Shown: positions 36,128-48,763, counted from the first letter of the stretch. The stretch is DNA of 64,000 nucleotides from Cokeromyces recurvatus (GCF_025118155.1 NW_026251402.1:557883-621882), one strand, 5' to 3'. Numbers and translations: made by a program. Notes: generated by a model from the letters alone, not told the origin.

Positions 36128-37041
36128 TTAAAATAATCCAATTTTAGTCTTGTCTTTCATTAATGGGGAAATAAATTGACCAAGGAAATTAAAAAGATCT
36201 CCTCTTACTTCTTGAATATCGAATATGTTAAAACTCTTTGGGTTTCTTTCTGTGTCTATTACGACTAATTCTAAATTATCAAGTTTCAAATGTCCTTGCT
36301 CCACTAGTGTTAAAAGTCGATTAGGTGTACCGACACCAATATGAATAGCCTCTTGTTCTAAAAATTTAATTTGATCTTCTATTTTAAAATGCTTAGCAAA
36401 TAATTTTGCAATTTTAGCTGTACTGCTGAATTCTTTTAGAGCTCTAAAACAATAAACTAGTTAATCATAAAGTGTTCTAAATCAATATATGTATATATAT
36501 TAGGAAGTTACCGAACGAGATTAACTGCACGAATGGCTGAATGAGTAATAATCAATACAACAGGACTGGCAAGTTGTGTAGGCTTTTTACTTAATTTTTT
36601 ATGTCCTGCAACACCAAACTTTACATATTTAGGTAACGATTCTAGCACATGCTCTTCTTTAAATTTTTCATTATCCACTAGGTTCGAAACTGGCAGCACT
36701 TGCTCCTCTAACTCAACAGTAGACAATTGAGGTAAAGCAATTTTTTGACGATCAGCCAAATAGTTGGCTTGTACTTGTATATCTTCTTGAGAAATATTGA
36801 TTTTATCAAAGGGATTTTCTTCTCTTTTCTTCTTTGGATGCTTCTTTTTCTTTTTCTTTGGTGGTTCTTCTGATGTCATTTCCTGTTTACGTTTTAATGA
36901 AACATTTATCTCATCAGTGTCAACATCATTATCCGAGAATTTATTTTCGTTGTCAGAATAAACAAGAGTGTTATCTTCTTGATAATCATCTTCAAAGTCG
37001 TCGGCAGAAGTAGGTATTTTTTTATTCTGAATTTCAGACAT
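36128..37041 (-). CDS. CMS1: CMS1/CMSS1-like ribosome-biogenesis protein
   Basis: Two phase-checked exons (36512-37041, 36128-36443), 281 residues. It has an acidic N-terminus, then a basic PKKKKKKHPKKKR cluster (nuclear/nucleolar targeting). A degenerate helicase-like fold follows (VVLIITHSAIRAVNLVRAL, AIHIGVGTPNRLLTLVEQG, LELVVIDTERNPK) without a functional DEAD motif. This matches the Cms1 family linked to small-subunit ribosome assembly. The gene is divergent from the RRP3-like rRNA-processing helicase, about 190 bp apart, so the pair could be co-regulated. Function is inferred from the family. Confidence 0.86.
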
Positions 37042-37230
37042 TATTAATTGTTAAAAAAAAAAAATAGAATTACCTAATAACACAGCCACTATTCACTTAT
37101 TTCATGTATGTAGTGGCTTAGATATGTAGGTCTGAAATTAAATTTTTTTTTTTTTATTTATTTTTTTTTAAAAAAAAAAAGGGTTTTCTGCAGATTTTTA
37201 TTTTATTAAACATTTCAAAACTCATCGATC

Positions 37231-38837
37231 ATGTCAAAAGTAGTAGATAACAAAAATCAACCTACTGTTGATATTGAAGAAATTTCTAAAAAAAAGCCTG
37301 AAGAAACTACATTTGCTGAATTGGTAAGTAGTCGTAGGATTATTTAAAAAATTTTAAAAAAAAAAATGCTTTTTTGTCAAAATTTAAATTAAATTAAATA
37401 AAATTTAATTAAAAAAAAAAAGAATCACATGTACTAATCTTTATGTTTAATATTCTAAATAGGGTGTCTCATCTCAATTATGTGAAGCTTGTGAAAAAAT
37501 GAATTTTAAGCACCCTACCGAGATTCAAAAAGAATCTATTCCTTGGGCAATTGAAGGACGAGATATTATTGGTCTTGCTCAGACAGGTTCTGGTAAAACT
37601 GCTGCTTTTGCTATTCCTATTATTCAAAGGCTTTGGGATAATCCTCAAGCCTTTTTTGCATGTGTTTTAGCTCCTACAAGGTAAATATGGTTATTAGCAA
37701 AGGACAAAGAAGCAGATATTTACGGTGTTTACATAACCCATATTTAGAGAATTAGCTTATCAAATATCAGAAACATTTGAATCATTAGGTTCAGTCATTG
37801 GTGTTCGAACTGCAGTCCTTGTTGGCGGTATGGATATGATGTCACAATCTATTGCACTTTCTAAACGCCCACATATCCTCGTTTGTACTCCTGGTCGTCT
37901 TCAAGATCATTTAGAAAATACAAAGGGATTCAGTTTAAGGAATTTAAAATACTTAGTTATGGATGAAGCAGATCGTTTATTAGATATGGATTTTGGACCT
38001 AAGATTGATCAAATTTTGAAAGTGATTCCCCGTGAACGTAATACGTTTTTGTTCTCAGCCACTATGACTACAAAGGTTGCTAAACTTCAAAGAGCTAGTT
38101 TACAAAAGCCTGTTAAAGTCGAAGTAGCCACTAAATATTCAACTGTAAAAACACTTTTGCAATACTATCTCTTTTTCCCTCTTAAACATAAGGATTGTTA
38201 TATGGTTTATCTTATGAATGAATTAGCTGGTAACTCTACAATTATTTTTACACGCACATGTCATGATACACAAAAGATTGCTATTATGTTAAGAAATTTG
38301 GGTTTCGCTGCAGTTCCTCTCCATGGTCAAATGCCTCAAGCAAAACGTTTAGGTGCCCTTAATAAATTTAAAGCAGGTACACGTAATATTTTAGTAGCTA
38401 CTGATGTTGCTAGTAGAGGTCTTGATATTCCTTCAGTTGATATTGTCATTAACTATGATGTGCCACAATCATCAAAAGATTATATTCACCGTGTCGGACG
38501 TACTGCCAGAGCAGGTCGATCTGGTAAATCTATTACATTTGTTACACAGTATGATGTTGAATTGATTCAACGTATTGAAAAGGATTTAGAACGTAAACTA
38601 GACGCTTTCCCAGTTGAAAAAGATGAAGTGATGTTATTACAAGAACGTGTGGATGAAGCACAACGTATTGCTACATTAGAATTAAAAGAAACCGAAAATG
38701 GTAGAAAATCAAAACGTGGCCATCATAAGAATGAAGATGAAGACGACGATGATGTTGATCAAGAGGAAAAGCTTGGTGTGCAGATAAAGAGAAAATTTAA
38801 GGGAGGAAACAACAATAAAAATAAAAAGAGACGTTAA
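37231..38837 (+). CDS. RRP3: DEAD-box RNA helicase, RRP3/DDX47
   Basis: Three phase-checked exons (37231-37323, 37463-37680, 37748-38837), 466 residues. Motifs in order: Q-motif region ([13 protein letters not shown]), AQTGSGKT (I), PTREL (Ia, across the second intron), [14 protein letters not shown] (II), FSATM (III), [32 protein letters not shown] (VI). The sequence around the Q motif and [20 protein letters not shown] is typical of the Rrp3/DDX47 subgroup, which acts in 18S rRNA processing in the nucleolus. The C-terminus is Lys/Asp-rich. Confidence 0.94.
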
Positions 38838-39250
38838 TAAATAGTATTGTATTGTATAGTTTTTTTTTTTTTTTTTCATTATAAATAAATTGGGAGAGAC
38901 AGAGAGAAACAACGTTATTTGAATCCATTTATCCTATTTAAAGAAGAAGACTCTATATTGCTTGTGCAAATATACCCATCGTTATTAAGGAAGTTTATAA
39001 TACTTTGAGAGCAAAGAATTGCTTACTTCTTTAACTATAATACTATGATGTATAAGCTCATTCATCATTACAGTCCACTATGAATATATATATATATATA
39101 TATTCATTCACTCATTATAGTAAAATTGTATTTAAATATTACAATAAACTTTTTTATTTTATAAAGGCAAATTCTAAATATTAATATGAAAATATACAAA
39201 TAAGATTAGATTAAATAAGATTACAGAAACAACAATAATAACAAAAATGA

Positions 39251-40432
39251 CTAGTTATAGGTTAAAACAGTCTTGAAAACATAATCCCATAACTTTGAAG
39301 TAATACCATAACCAGCTTCAAAATCCTTGTAATGATGTGCTAAATGGTATTTCTTCATTTCAGCAAAATGAAATTTGATAACTTTGGCATGATGAACATA
39401 ATAATGAGTCATATCGTAACAAACATAACCAAACATACCGCCAGCAACTACACCATAAGCCATCATCTTTGGGAATAACATATGAGCTGCTGTGATCCAT
39501 GGATAAGCTAAAAAGACAAAGAGAGCAGGTGGTACGACAAGTCTCAATCTAAGTTACACACGTATATGTCAAAAGTTATAAATAAATAAATAAATAAATA
39601 ATGGCGCCATTCTTAATAACACTTACCTATCCATGGGCAAATAATGATGAAAGCCATGAAGAACAAAATGTAAAAGGAACATGTACTGATTCTCAGGCAT
39701 ACGATCATCATAATGAAATAAGAAACGATGAAGACCATATTCGAGGAAAGTCCAAATAAAAATGCCAAAAATGAAAAATGAGATAGTAGCTAGAGCATTA
39801 CCGAATGATAAAGATTTATAAAAATTATAGGCAACATAAGGTAACCAAATAAGAGGAATAACCCACCAAACAGTTTTAGATAGAGGCTCTAATAGAGGAT
39901 GACCAAAGAATTGAGCTGGTCTATTTAAATAACGTGGTTTATGAACTTGTTCAAGATAATGTTCCTTTGTAAATTTCATAGTCAACATTTGAGGTACTAA
40001 AGGCTTATTAAGGTCCAAGAATTGATGAACCTTAACATCAGCCTTTGTATCAGTAAGAGAAGGAAAGAAGTTCTCCTCTGTATATGTCTTATACTCTACT
40101 TCCTTTTCTAATAAACCCACTCGTCTACGATGAAGACTAGCACGTTGACCTTCTAAATGCCTAACAGGACCATTATCTAATTCAGTTCCTTCCAAGGTAC
40201 CAATCAAATACTCTTCTAACATTTCAAATGCAGGTTCAGAATGACTATGAGAATCTCTATCGGACATAATTGCAGTAATATCTTTTCCAGCATATTCAAG
40301 GATAACATCATCACCACCAGGATGGTCTTGAACAAATTCAGTTATATCATATACTCTATCATTAAAAATAACCCAAAGAGACTTTTCATTATTATGTTTA
40401 GCAACCTCCTCTATTGAATACACTTTTGACAT
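39251..40432 (-). CDS. SCS7: Fatty acid 2-hydroxylase (ceramide hydroxylase), cytochrome b5 fusion
   Basis: Two phase-checked exons (39627-40432, 39251-39548), 367 residues. The N-terminal cytochrome b5 domain carries the haem motif HPGGDDVILEYAGKD. The C-terminal fatty-acid hydroxylase domain has several membrane segments and the di-iron histidine boxes HRFLFH, HFVLHGFHHYLP, HYYVHH and HLAHHYKD. The enzyme 2-hydroxylates the acyl chain of ceramides/sphingolipids in the ER. The intron interrupts right after the third box (LPMDR/L). Length and domain order are typical of Scs7/FA2H. Confidence 0.94.
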
Positions 40433-40501
40433 TGTGAAGCAATAGATACTTTTTTAAAAAAAAAAGAAGAAAAAAAGAAACCCTTAGCTTTTTATTACTG
40501 G

Positions 40502-40541
<40 letters not shown>

Positions 40542-42334
40542 TCACCCACCCAATTGTTCAATTCAAATTAATCCTCCGAATTGAAACTTCTCTTAAATTA
40601 AGTTAGTAAGCATGTCTTAAGTTCCTGTTATTATTATATTACTTCTTGTCTGTTTAAGCTGCTACATTATTAAGTTATATAATTACTTTTTTAATTATTG
40701 TCTTTATAAAATTCTATTGTATACAAAAAAATGATTTTTCTCCCTTTTTTTTTTCTTTTCTTTATCGAACTATTCTTAATAATAGAAAAGTCGAACATTT
40801 TTCGGTTTCTTTATTTTTTTTTTCGTAGTTTCATTCTGTATTAATTGTAAAAAATGACAAATGATGAGGGATAAAAGATGCACTGGATAATAAATTATTA
40901 AAAAAAAAAAGAAACGGGAGGGGCAAAGTATATAATAGAAATGAAATATTTATTGATTTTGAATACATTGATAACATTTCTTTAATATTTAAAAAATGAG
41001 ACCTCTTTTTTATTATTGCACTGTCATTTTCTGTATTCACATGTTCGCTAATTTAATTTAAACAATAAGGTTATTGTTTATAAAAAAAAAAAAAAAAAAA
41101 AAAATTAATTTGCGCTGCTTTTATAATTTGAAAAAAAAATGTCAATCAAAATGGTAATAATACCATCGTATAGCAGAGAGATTCAAGATACCTGAAGAGT
41201 AAGAATTAGTTAGAATTCATATAATTCTAGTTATATGAGTAAAAAGATGTTTTGTCGTAATTCTTGTTAATTAAAGTAAGAGTGCCTTTTATACAAGCAA
41301 TATGTCTAGCAGTAGTAGCCATAATACATAATATCTCATCAATGCTATGCTGATATCGAAATAAGCTTTTGCCATCCTTTTTTTTAAATGAATAGAAATA
41401 AAATTGTAAAGAAAGAGATATAGTCAGCATTCATCAAGAGCATATTAAAAGATGCAAAGAACAATTGTTATTACTTATAAATATATATAGTATTTAGGCT
41501 ACTAGCATGAAAGCAGATATAATGAAGCATCTTTGAGAGGATTATAAAGTATATAAGCATTAACGAGAGAAATTATGTAAGCAATACAACAAGTTTTATA
41601 CATTTGCATGTAAGATAAATTAATTTTGTTGTTGTTGTAATAGTTGTATATATTTAAGTCAAGATGTTAACATACAATAAGCGACAACATATATATAAAG
41701 CTATCTACTGTTATATATCAACTTCCTTCATCTATAGTATGAATTTTGTTCAATCTGATGTTGAGGCGATGATTTATTTATAGTTTTACCTAAAAAGTTA
41801 TTATTATTACTAGATCAAAATAGGTACGTGCTTAATTAATAGTTATAATAATCAATTTCAATGATGAAGCCTTACCATGAATAACTTGTATATCAGCTGC
41901 TTTTATTGAATATAATGACTAATTTATCATCATTATTTAAAACCAAGAAAATGCATAAAAAAAAAAGTTAAATACAGTGTTACAGTTATGGAGTCATGTT
42001 TTCTACTTTTATTATTATATTTTACCTTTAAAAAAAATATAACATTTATTATCTTACAATACTTATTAAATAAATATATTACTAGTAGCTCTGGAGCTAT
42101 TATTGTTTATAAAAAAAATTTAGTTATACATGTCGAAATATACGTTGTTATCATTTTTTTTTATATATATGATTTCTGTAAATTACAATCACCACCTTGA
42201 ATTAATCATTTTTCTCTTCTTGTTTTAACAACTCGACAAGCATTAACCATCAAATAGTAACTGTTCGAAAGATAGAAAACATGAAATAAAAATAGCTACA
42301 CACACCCCGGAATGTAATTCGAAAAAAAAGAAAG
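40433..42334. other. Gene-poor interval
   Basis: About 1.9 kb between the FA2H-like start and the tRNA. It contains a 38-nt A run (about 40501-40538) and other A/T runs. Short ORFs lack recognisable motifs. No RNA gene was detected by eye apart from the tRNA at its end. Confidence 0.55.
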
Positions 42335-42405
42335 GGCTTCTCCGGGAATCGAACCCGGGACCTCTCGCACCCTAAGCGAGAATTATACCACTAAACCAAG
42401 AAGCC
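42335..42405 (-). tRNA. tRNA-Pro (anticodon AGG)
   Basis: Read on the minus strand, a full cloverleaf is visible. The acceptor stem is GGCTTCT pairing with AGAAGCC. The D-arm is GGTTTAGTGGTATAATTC (the A- and B-box promoters are internal). The anticodon stem TCTCGC/GCGAGA has loop TTAGGGT and anticodon AGG (Pro), and the T-arm is CCCGGGTTCGATTCCCGG. There is no intron and CCA is not encoded. A run of T residues follows on the same strand just downstream (plus-strand A run at 42322-42329), a Pol III terminator. Confidence 0.96.
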
Positions 42406-42616
42406 ATTGACGTTTTTCTTGACCAAAAAATAAAACATAAATAACAAAACAATGAAAAAATCACGTGACTATAATCCTTATCATTTGATTGGTCAGCGGT
42501 TTGTAAAAATGTCGAAGAAAAGCTGTCTTAATGAGGCTTATATTTTTTGTTTGCTTTATGATTTTGAATTAATGTGTCTCTTTTTGTGAACATTTTAAAC
42601 AATTCATATAATAAGC

Positions 42617-43146
42617 ATGTCATCAGAAGAGTAATTCCTTTTTTTTTAAAAAAATAATTCTCAAAGTCCAATTATTAACTTTTTATTTTGTATATTTCTT
42701 TTAGCGCTACTGTAAGTTACATTTTTCTCATTAGGGATTGTAATTTTAAATTACTTAGATGTAAAAAAAAAAAAAATAGATGGGTGAAAATGAAAACATC
42801 TTAATTTTAGAACAAGGCACCGAGTCTCAACCTTCAGAAAATAAAGTAAAACAAACCACACCTTATATGACAAAATACGAAAGAGCAAGAATTTTAGGCA
42901 CCCGTGCTCTTCAAATTAGGTAATTAAAACAAAGTGTGAAATGATTAAAAGGTGTATAATTTATATTTTCTTTTTATTGTATTTAGCTTGAATGCTCCAG
43001 TCATGGTTGAACTTGATGGAGAAACCGATGCTTTAGTCATTGCAATGAAAGAGTTACGAGAGAAAAAAATTCCTCTTATTGTTAGACGTTTCCTTCCTGA
43101 TCAAACTTATGAAGATTGGGATGTAAAAGATTTGATTGTAGATTAA
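42617..43146 (+). CDS. RPB6: RNA polymerases I/II/III common subunit RPB6 (RPABC2)
   Basis: Proposed exons are 42617-42630, 42705-42711, 42780-42919 and 42987-43146, giving 106 residues with all phases consistent. The body is unmistakable: [19 protein letters not shown], then [37 protein letters not shown]. The subunit anchors the clamp region shared by all three nuclear polymerases. The start is less certain. The two short 5' exons (14 and 7 nt) give an acidic MSSEDAT leader, while an alternative ATG at 42780 would also make a full core. The 7-nt exon is flanked by TTTTAG and GTAAGT. Confidence 0.92.
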
Positions 43147-43481
43147 TTTTATATTAGATGTTAAGTCTCTCTCTCTCTCTTTTTTTTTTTTTTTGTAATA
43201 TATTTACGTAAAAGCTTTATATTTATTAAGAAAGCTTTATTAGAACCTATTTTTATAATAAAATATATCAAATAAATACTACAGATTGTTTCTTAATTAT
43301 ATTAACATATAAAAAATAAACGTAAAGTTGGGTATATTAAAGAATTTTTTTTTAATTTAAACAACAACAGCTAAATATAAAGCCTTTGATATGTATTTAT
43401 ATCATAGATAATAGTTTCAAGTGGTTTTATACTAGTAACGTATTCATAATTTGGTATAATATTTTGTATATTCAGTATTAT
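43147..43481. other. Convergent 3' intergenic region
   Basis: About 335 bp between the RPB6 and neutral ceramidase stop codons. A CT repeat and T run (about 43167-43193) may be part of 3'-end signals. No gene seen. Confidence 0.6.
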
Positions 43482-44757
43482 TTAATACATATTGCTAATT
43501 TCAAATTCACTTGAATAGCCCTTATGTGGTTTGATTTCCCTATTTAATTGAATATGTAAGTGACTATAAAAAGAAATAATTCATATGTAAAACTTACTTG
43601 CTAAAAGGTAATCTACTATTTCCCATATATCCTATTCTATAAATACCTGGTTCAACACTATCTGAAACGTGCCATTCGATAGTTGCTTCTGACGTACCCA
43701 ATAATAGATGTTTATATTTCCAAATAAATCTAATAAAGCGATTTAGATGTTTTAAATAGATACAAGTTAATAATAATAGTCTTACCTAGTATCATAATCG
43801 TCATCTGTTCGTATGATTTTCCATTTATCTTTACCAATTTTTTTTTCAACTGTCAAAAATGTTTTCCCTAACATGGGATCATTACGTGGATTACCAGCTA
43901 CAAAGATAGCAGAAACAATAAAAGATGAAGATAAATTATTTTTACTGTAATATTTAGAGGAAACATCTTGTAGAACATCTCCAAAAGATCGAAAGAGATG
44001 AGGCTGATCAGATCGATATTTAGGTGTTAAATTGAATCCTTGCTTTGTATAATCTAAAAGCTCCTCTGACTTAATACTGTGATTATTGGGGTTAGCCATC
44101 ATGTAAACAAGTTCATCAAACGCTTTTATATAGGCTTCTAAAGTATGAGGTCCATATGGAGTCTATAAGTAAAATATTTATATAAATAAGAATAAATATA
44201 TGAAATGGAATTCTACACAGACTTACAGAAGCACCTTCATATCTTTGATGTTGATATTCTTCAAATGTTGCACAATAAGACTATTAGCAATATAATAAAA
44301 CGTAAAAAATGATTAACCTTTATAATAAAAATAAAATGAAATAAAGCCTACAGCATAGCCATTTGCAGGACCAGAATGAATGACAATTGTATCTTGATTA
44401 CCCAAGCGATACTTAATTAATGCTCTTTTAATAGAACTCCTTAGTCTTCTACCACTCATTGTTGTAAACTCGGATGGAACAGCATAAATAAATACGTTAC
44501 CTATACGAAATAGTTGAATATCTAAAATTACAGGCTGCCAAGGGTATAAAGTGCTTATTTCGCCTGTATCTAATAAAATAGGTTTAGGTGCCTGACATTT
44601 TTTTTGCTCTTTCGAAGGCTTTTGCACTATATCCTTAATTAAGTCCCATCCAAATGTTCCTTTTGTCGTATTTTGATAGAATCCATTTAGAGCAGGCCCA
44701 TCGGTTGTACCAGCAGCTAGTATATTTTAATTAACTTTCACTTTCACTTTCACTTTC

Positions 44758-44791
<34 letters not shown>

Positions 44792-46219
44792 TTTGTTAAG
44801 AAAAGCTTACCGAAAGCATAACCCTATAATAGTCATTAAAAATACATTTACCCCTTAAAATATAACTATACCAATAAACTTTACTTACCATAGCAGGATG
44901 GCATAGTTGCACCTTAACGCCATTTTTATCAGTAATGATAGTTTTTGTAATATCCCAATAACGTTGTACATAATCTACTTTTCCATTAACAGGATTTGCG
45001 ACTTGCTGGCCATCATATAACTGTAATGCTTTATATGCTTGATTTTGTCCAATAATACGATTTGATTCAAGGTCACTTTTTTTCCATGCTGGCCCTCTAG
45101 ATGATATTAATAGGTGTACATTTTTTTTTTTTTTTTTTTTTTTTTGCATGATAATACATTATGAACTCATCGTGTTACCTTCCAACGCAATAATGACCTT
45201 TGGCACATTTTGAGTCGCGGGTTCCATCACAAGGTATGTCAGTTCCTGTACAGTAAGGACCTAATATATTTGGACTTACATCCCCTTCATTCTGCTGTGC
45301 AAAAGCAGCAACAAACCGGTGGCTACTACTGCTACTACTACGATTATCATTGTTCATTATTTTTTCTACCAGATAAGCAGCATATCCTTTATTATCTCCA
45401 TTAATCAATCTATTCGTATTATTTACAGAAACGCCATGAACTGGAAACCTAAAAAAAAAAATGACATAGTTTGTAATTGTTTATATTAAATCCTATTTAT
45501 TCTTATTTTACCAACTTATTAAGCCTAAACCATCTCCTTCTTTATTTCTAAAGCTTAGTATTGACATGTTTTTATCTACATCAAATTGATAAAGTGATCT
45601 CTCCTCGATAGGATTCATCAAATATGCTTGAGGTGATCTATTAATATTTGTATTTAATAATTCTCCTTCAGAAAAGGCAATTGATCCCTCTTGAAGGTTA
45701 TCATGTGCATTCATGATTGACTGAATAATTCCATCTACCATTGGTTTTACAGTTTCTTCAATCCATCCTAAAGCTGCAAATTCATAAAGGGCTTACAGAA
45801 TATTTAGTCAGAATACATACCTACATATATATATTTCAATTAAAATAATTACTATATTGTAAATAGCCACCCATTCCACTATGGGAGTGTGTACTTGAGA
45901 TCATAACATTATGTATAGTATACATAGTAGGACCATATTTGGATTGAAGTCCTTCTACTACACGTTTCTTTACAATATCGCCCATTGATTGAGTATCAGT
46001 ATTCACAAAGACAATTCTTGTTTGTGTTTTCTCATCGAAAATAATAAACGCTCTTGACCATAGACGTTGAAGGATCCCTTGACCTGTTTGACCCAATGTT
46101 GCATAACCCATTAGCATAACTTGTGTAATAGGTCCTGTTATATCTGCTATTCCATTTCCAATATGATAACAATAAATATTGGCTATTAAAAATGATAATA
46201 GATAAATCCATGACTTCAT
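43482..46219 (-). CDS. Neutral ceramidase
   Basis: Ten exons with consistent phase (45853-46219, 45512-45773, 45179-45448, 44889-45096, 44811-44823, 44352-44716, 44227-44280, 43786-44162, 43598-43729, 43482-43563), 709 residues. There is an N-terminal signal peptide to about residue 18, then YHIGNGIADITGP and the zinc/active-site segment ISSTHSHSGMGGY, which corresponds to the family's conserved T-H-[ST]-H-[ST]-G block. Later come HPAM/GYAF, IGNVFIYAVPSEFTTMSGRR and the immunoglobulin-like C-terminus (WHVSDSVEPGIYRIGYMG). The secreted or lumenal enzyme cleaves ceramide to sphingosine and fatty acid. One exon is only 13 nt. An ACTTTC minisatellite (about 44733-44760) lies in an intron. Confidence 0.93.
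44733..44760. repeat. ACTTTC hexanucleotide minisatellite in ceramidase intron
   Basis: About four to five tandem ACTTTC units are followed by a T run, within the intron between exons 5 and 6 of the ceramidase gene. Confidence 0.85.
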
Positions 46220-46460
46220 TTATCAAATATTACAAAAGTATATATGTATAATAAAAATAAAAAAGAAAAAATAAAAAAAAAAGAAAAAGGACAAATTCAA
46301 AAAATAGAAATATGTATTTTATATAACAGTTTATTTAAAACTTTCTTCATTCTTTATCTTCTCGTGATACAATCATCGTTAATAAACTTTAAAGCGATAA
46401 ATTATAATATTTTAATAATAGCTCCAAAAGCCATAATTTACTTATGTATAATGATATAAT

Positions 46461-46504
<44 letters not shown>

Positions 46505-46574
46505 TTGCTGAGTTATTTCAAATATTTTTATGCTGCTGTCATTTTTTTTTTTTATTCCATTAGAGTAAAATAAT
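46220..46574. other. Spacer between ceramidase start and ISA1 stop
   Basis: About 355 bp, mostly A/T-rich, including a 41-nt T run (46463-46503). No gene seen. Confidence 0.6.
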
Positions 46575-47106
46575 TTATACAGTAAATGATTCACCACAAC
46601 CACAAGTTCCTTTAACATTTGGATTATGAAATACAAATTGCGAAGATAAGCTATCCTCAACGTAATCCATCTCTGAACCTAAAATAGTTAACAGTGCCTT
46701 TGAATCGACTAATACTGTGACATCTTTTTATTTATATATATAATAAGTTAACATGTGTATTTGTAATCCATATTATATTTATTGGCTTACCTTCTTGGTT
46801 AACTGCTTCATCAAATTTCCCCTTTTTATCTGTAAATTCAAGCATATAAGAGTTTCCAGAGCAGCCTTTACTTTTAACACCAACCCTTAAGAATTGTGGT
46901 TTGTCTCCTTGTGACATTTCTCTTAATCTTGTTACGGCTGCTGAGGTCTTTTTTTTTTATTATTAATAAATATATTCTCTTGTTTTATTTGGTTTTGTTC
47001 AAGTTTTTACCAATGTTAAAGGTGCTTTTCGTAGTCTTAATTTACGCGGGCTACTTTCAAGAATAGTTGACTTTAAGATTTGTCTATTAATTAATGTAGG
47101 AATCAT
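46575..47106 (-). CDS. ISA1: Mitochondrial iron-sulfur cluster assembly protein ISA1/ISCA1 (A-type scaffold)
   Basis: Three phase-checked exons (47011-47106, 46791-46947, 46575-46723), 133 residues. The N-terminus is basic and lacks acidic residues until ES (MIPTLINRQILKSTILES), consistent with a mitochondrial presequence. The A-type domain has VGVKSKGCSGNSYMLEF, with the first cluster-binding Cys, and GTCGCGESFTV, with the C-terminal CxC pair. These proteins help assemble 4Fe-4S clusters in mitochondria. The final exon also has VDSKALLTILGSEMDYVED, diagnostic of the family. Confidence 0.95.
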
Positions 47107-47318
47107 AATGAAGAAAACAAGAAAAAAAAAAAAAAACAAACCGAAAAAAAAAGTAGTGGTTTCAAGATAATCAGATCTATAAATTATTGGCTATAGCACT
47201 TCAAAGATGAAACTTGTTCCGCATATTAAAAAGTTATTGGCCTTTTTCTTTTTTTTTTTGTTTTCAAAAATAAAATAAAATAAGCATACTTTTTCTTATA
47301 AATACAATTTCATTTATA

Positions 47319-47450
47319 ATGACTGTTAAAAAAAAACAAGTATTTAGTGATGAAGAAGGAAATGAACTTATAGATTTTAATAATGAATTATATTGGGTAT
47401 TGAAATGGTACATCTTGAAATATAAAGTCATTAAAGAGAGGACAAGATGA
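47319..47450 (+). other. Short ORF, possible orphan first exon
   Basis: A 43-codon ORF starts 212 bp upstream of, and divergent from, ISA1. It begins MTVKKKQVFSDEEGNELIDF. A GTACAT donor-like site lies after WVLKW. It looks coding-like, with charged residues unusual for local noise, but I recognise no family. It may be the 5' exon of the unrecognised gene at 48.9 kb, although the 1.4-kb gap is far longer than any other intron in the window. Confidence 0.25.
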
Positions 47451-47959
47451 AGATAAAAAATAAATTCTACATTACTAGATTAGAAAGAAAGCTGCTTAGG
47501 AATATTATATATTATACTATACCAAAAAAAAAAAGGAAGGAAAATATGGCTCTAAGAGATATATTTTATTACATTAAAGGTTAATCATTAAGCATATCTA
47601 TTTAAAAATATTTCACAATAATGTATGCTTTGTTGAGACTTTATATCGCATATAATTTCTTTAAAAAGTGAATAAAGCATGATAATAAGAATTTAGTCAT
47701 GTTTAATCTATCAGTATAAAGAGAGCTTTGATTCTATCAAGCATTTTGTCTATAATATAAATAAAGTATTCGTAGACTTTTATTATTATTATTTTGATTT
47801 TTTGTGCTTTAATACAGTTATTTTTAAGAGTTTATTTTATCCTTTAATAACTACTCGATCAAAGCCGCTACAATAGTATATATACAATTTTTTTTCCATA
47901 TATATCACTATACTGTCTTTTTTATTTTCTAGCAAAAGCTTTTCTTTTCTTTTCCTTTT

Positions 47960-48500
47960 TTTTTTTTGGTTATAGCTATAGTACGTTGCAAACTTCCAGG
48001 GATAGAATGTTATTATTTGCTGATCACACTATGGGTGTCATGTTGTGCATACTAGTAAGAGATAAAGCGTTGCATGATGATTCGTATATGAATCATTTGA
48101 ATGAAGCTCTAAAACAAGAACAATACCATGATTTCCGACTTTCAGAGTTTGCAACTCTGTGATGCAGACTCTGTCATTCTTATATATTTACCATGGACTT
48201 ATAGAGTTAGAAAGAATTTTAACAAAGAAATACTGCATTTATACTAGTTCTCTTAGACATAACCAAAAAAAAAAAGAAAGAATGGAGGATGAGCACACGC
48301 CTGATAACTTCCTTAAGCTTCCTATAGAACGCATCACCATATCAAACATGAATGCCTTCTCAACAAGAGTTTAGATATTTACAGGTGGATTGTCCGACTA
48401 ATGATATGTTAACCTGTCTAAAAGACTGGCATATAAATCCTATTTTTGCTTTGTCCAAATCCGCTGTGTCACATTATTCACAATTTATTTTATACGTCTA
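47960..48500 (+). pseudogene. Possible degraded coding remnant
   Basis: Several short plus-strand frames switch every 100-150 nt: an ORF from 48007 (MLLFADHTMGVMLCILVRDK), then SLQLCDADSVILIYLPWTY in another frame, then LPIERITISNMN and EFRYLQVDCPTNDM in others. The amino-acid make-up (L, C, W spacing) is more protein-like than the surrounding AT sequence and vaguely resembles F-box/LRR proteins, but no motif is decisive. Treated as a tentative decayed gene. Confidence 0.25.
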
Positions 48501-48699
48501 AAAAATGTTATTGGCTGTTCTAAAAATTGTTTTTGATCGTCTTATTTTAAGTGGAAACACTGCAAGCTATTTCTGCTGCTACTGTGCTTTTTTATTTTAT
48601 CTTTTTTTTTCTTTTTTATTACACTTATATAATATCAAGCTTCCCTTTTTATTTTTCTATTTCTTCATTTCTTTTCTTTTATATCTTTATATTTGTATC

Positions 48700-48763
48700 T
48701 ATATTTATATTTATATTTATACATATATACATACATATATACATACATACATACATACATACT
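48700..48763. repeat. TATTTA / TACATA simple repeats
   Basis: A tract of TATTTA hexamers passes into TACA tetramers, upstream of the unrecognised acidic gene. ORFs across it are low-complexity (Ile/Tyr/Thr/His). Confidence 0.8.
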
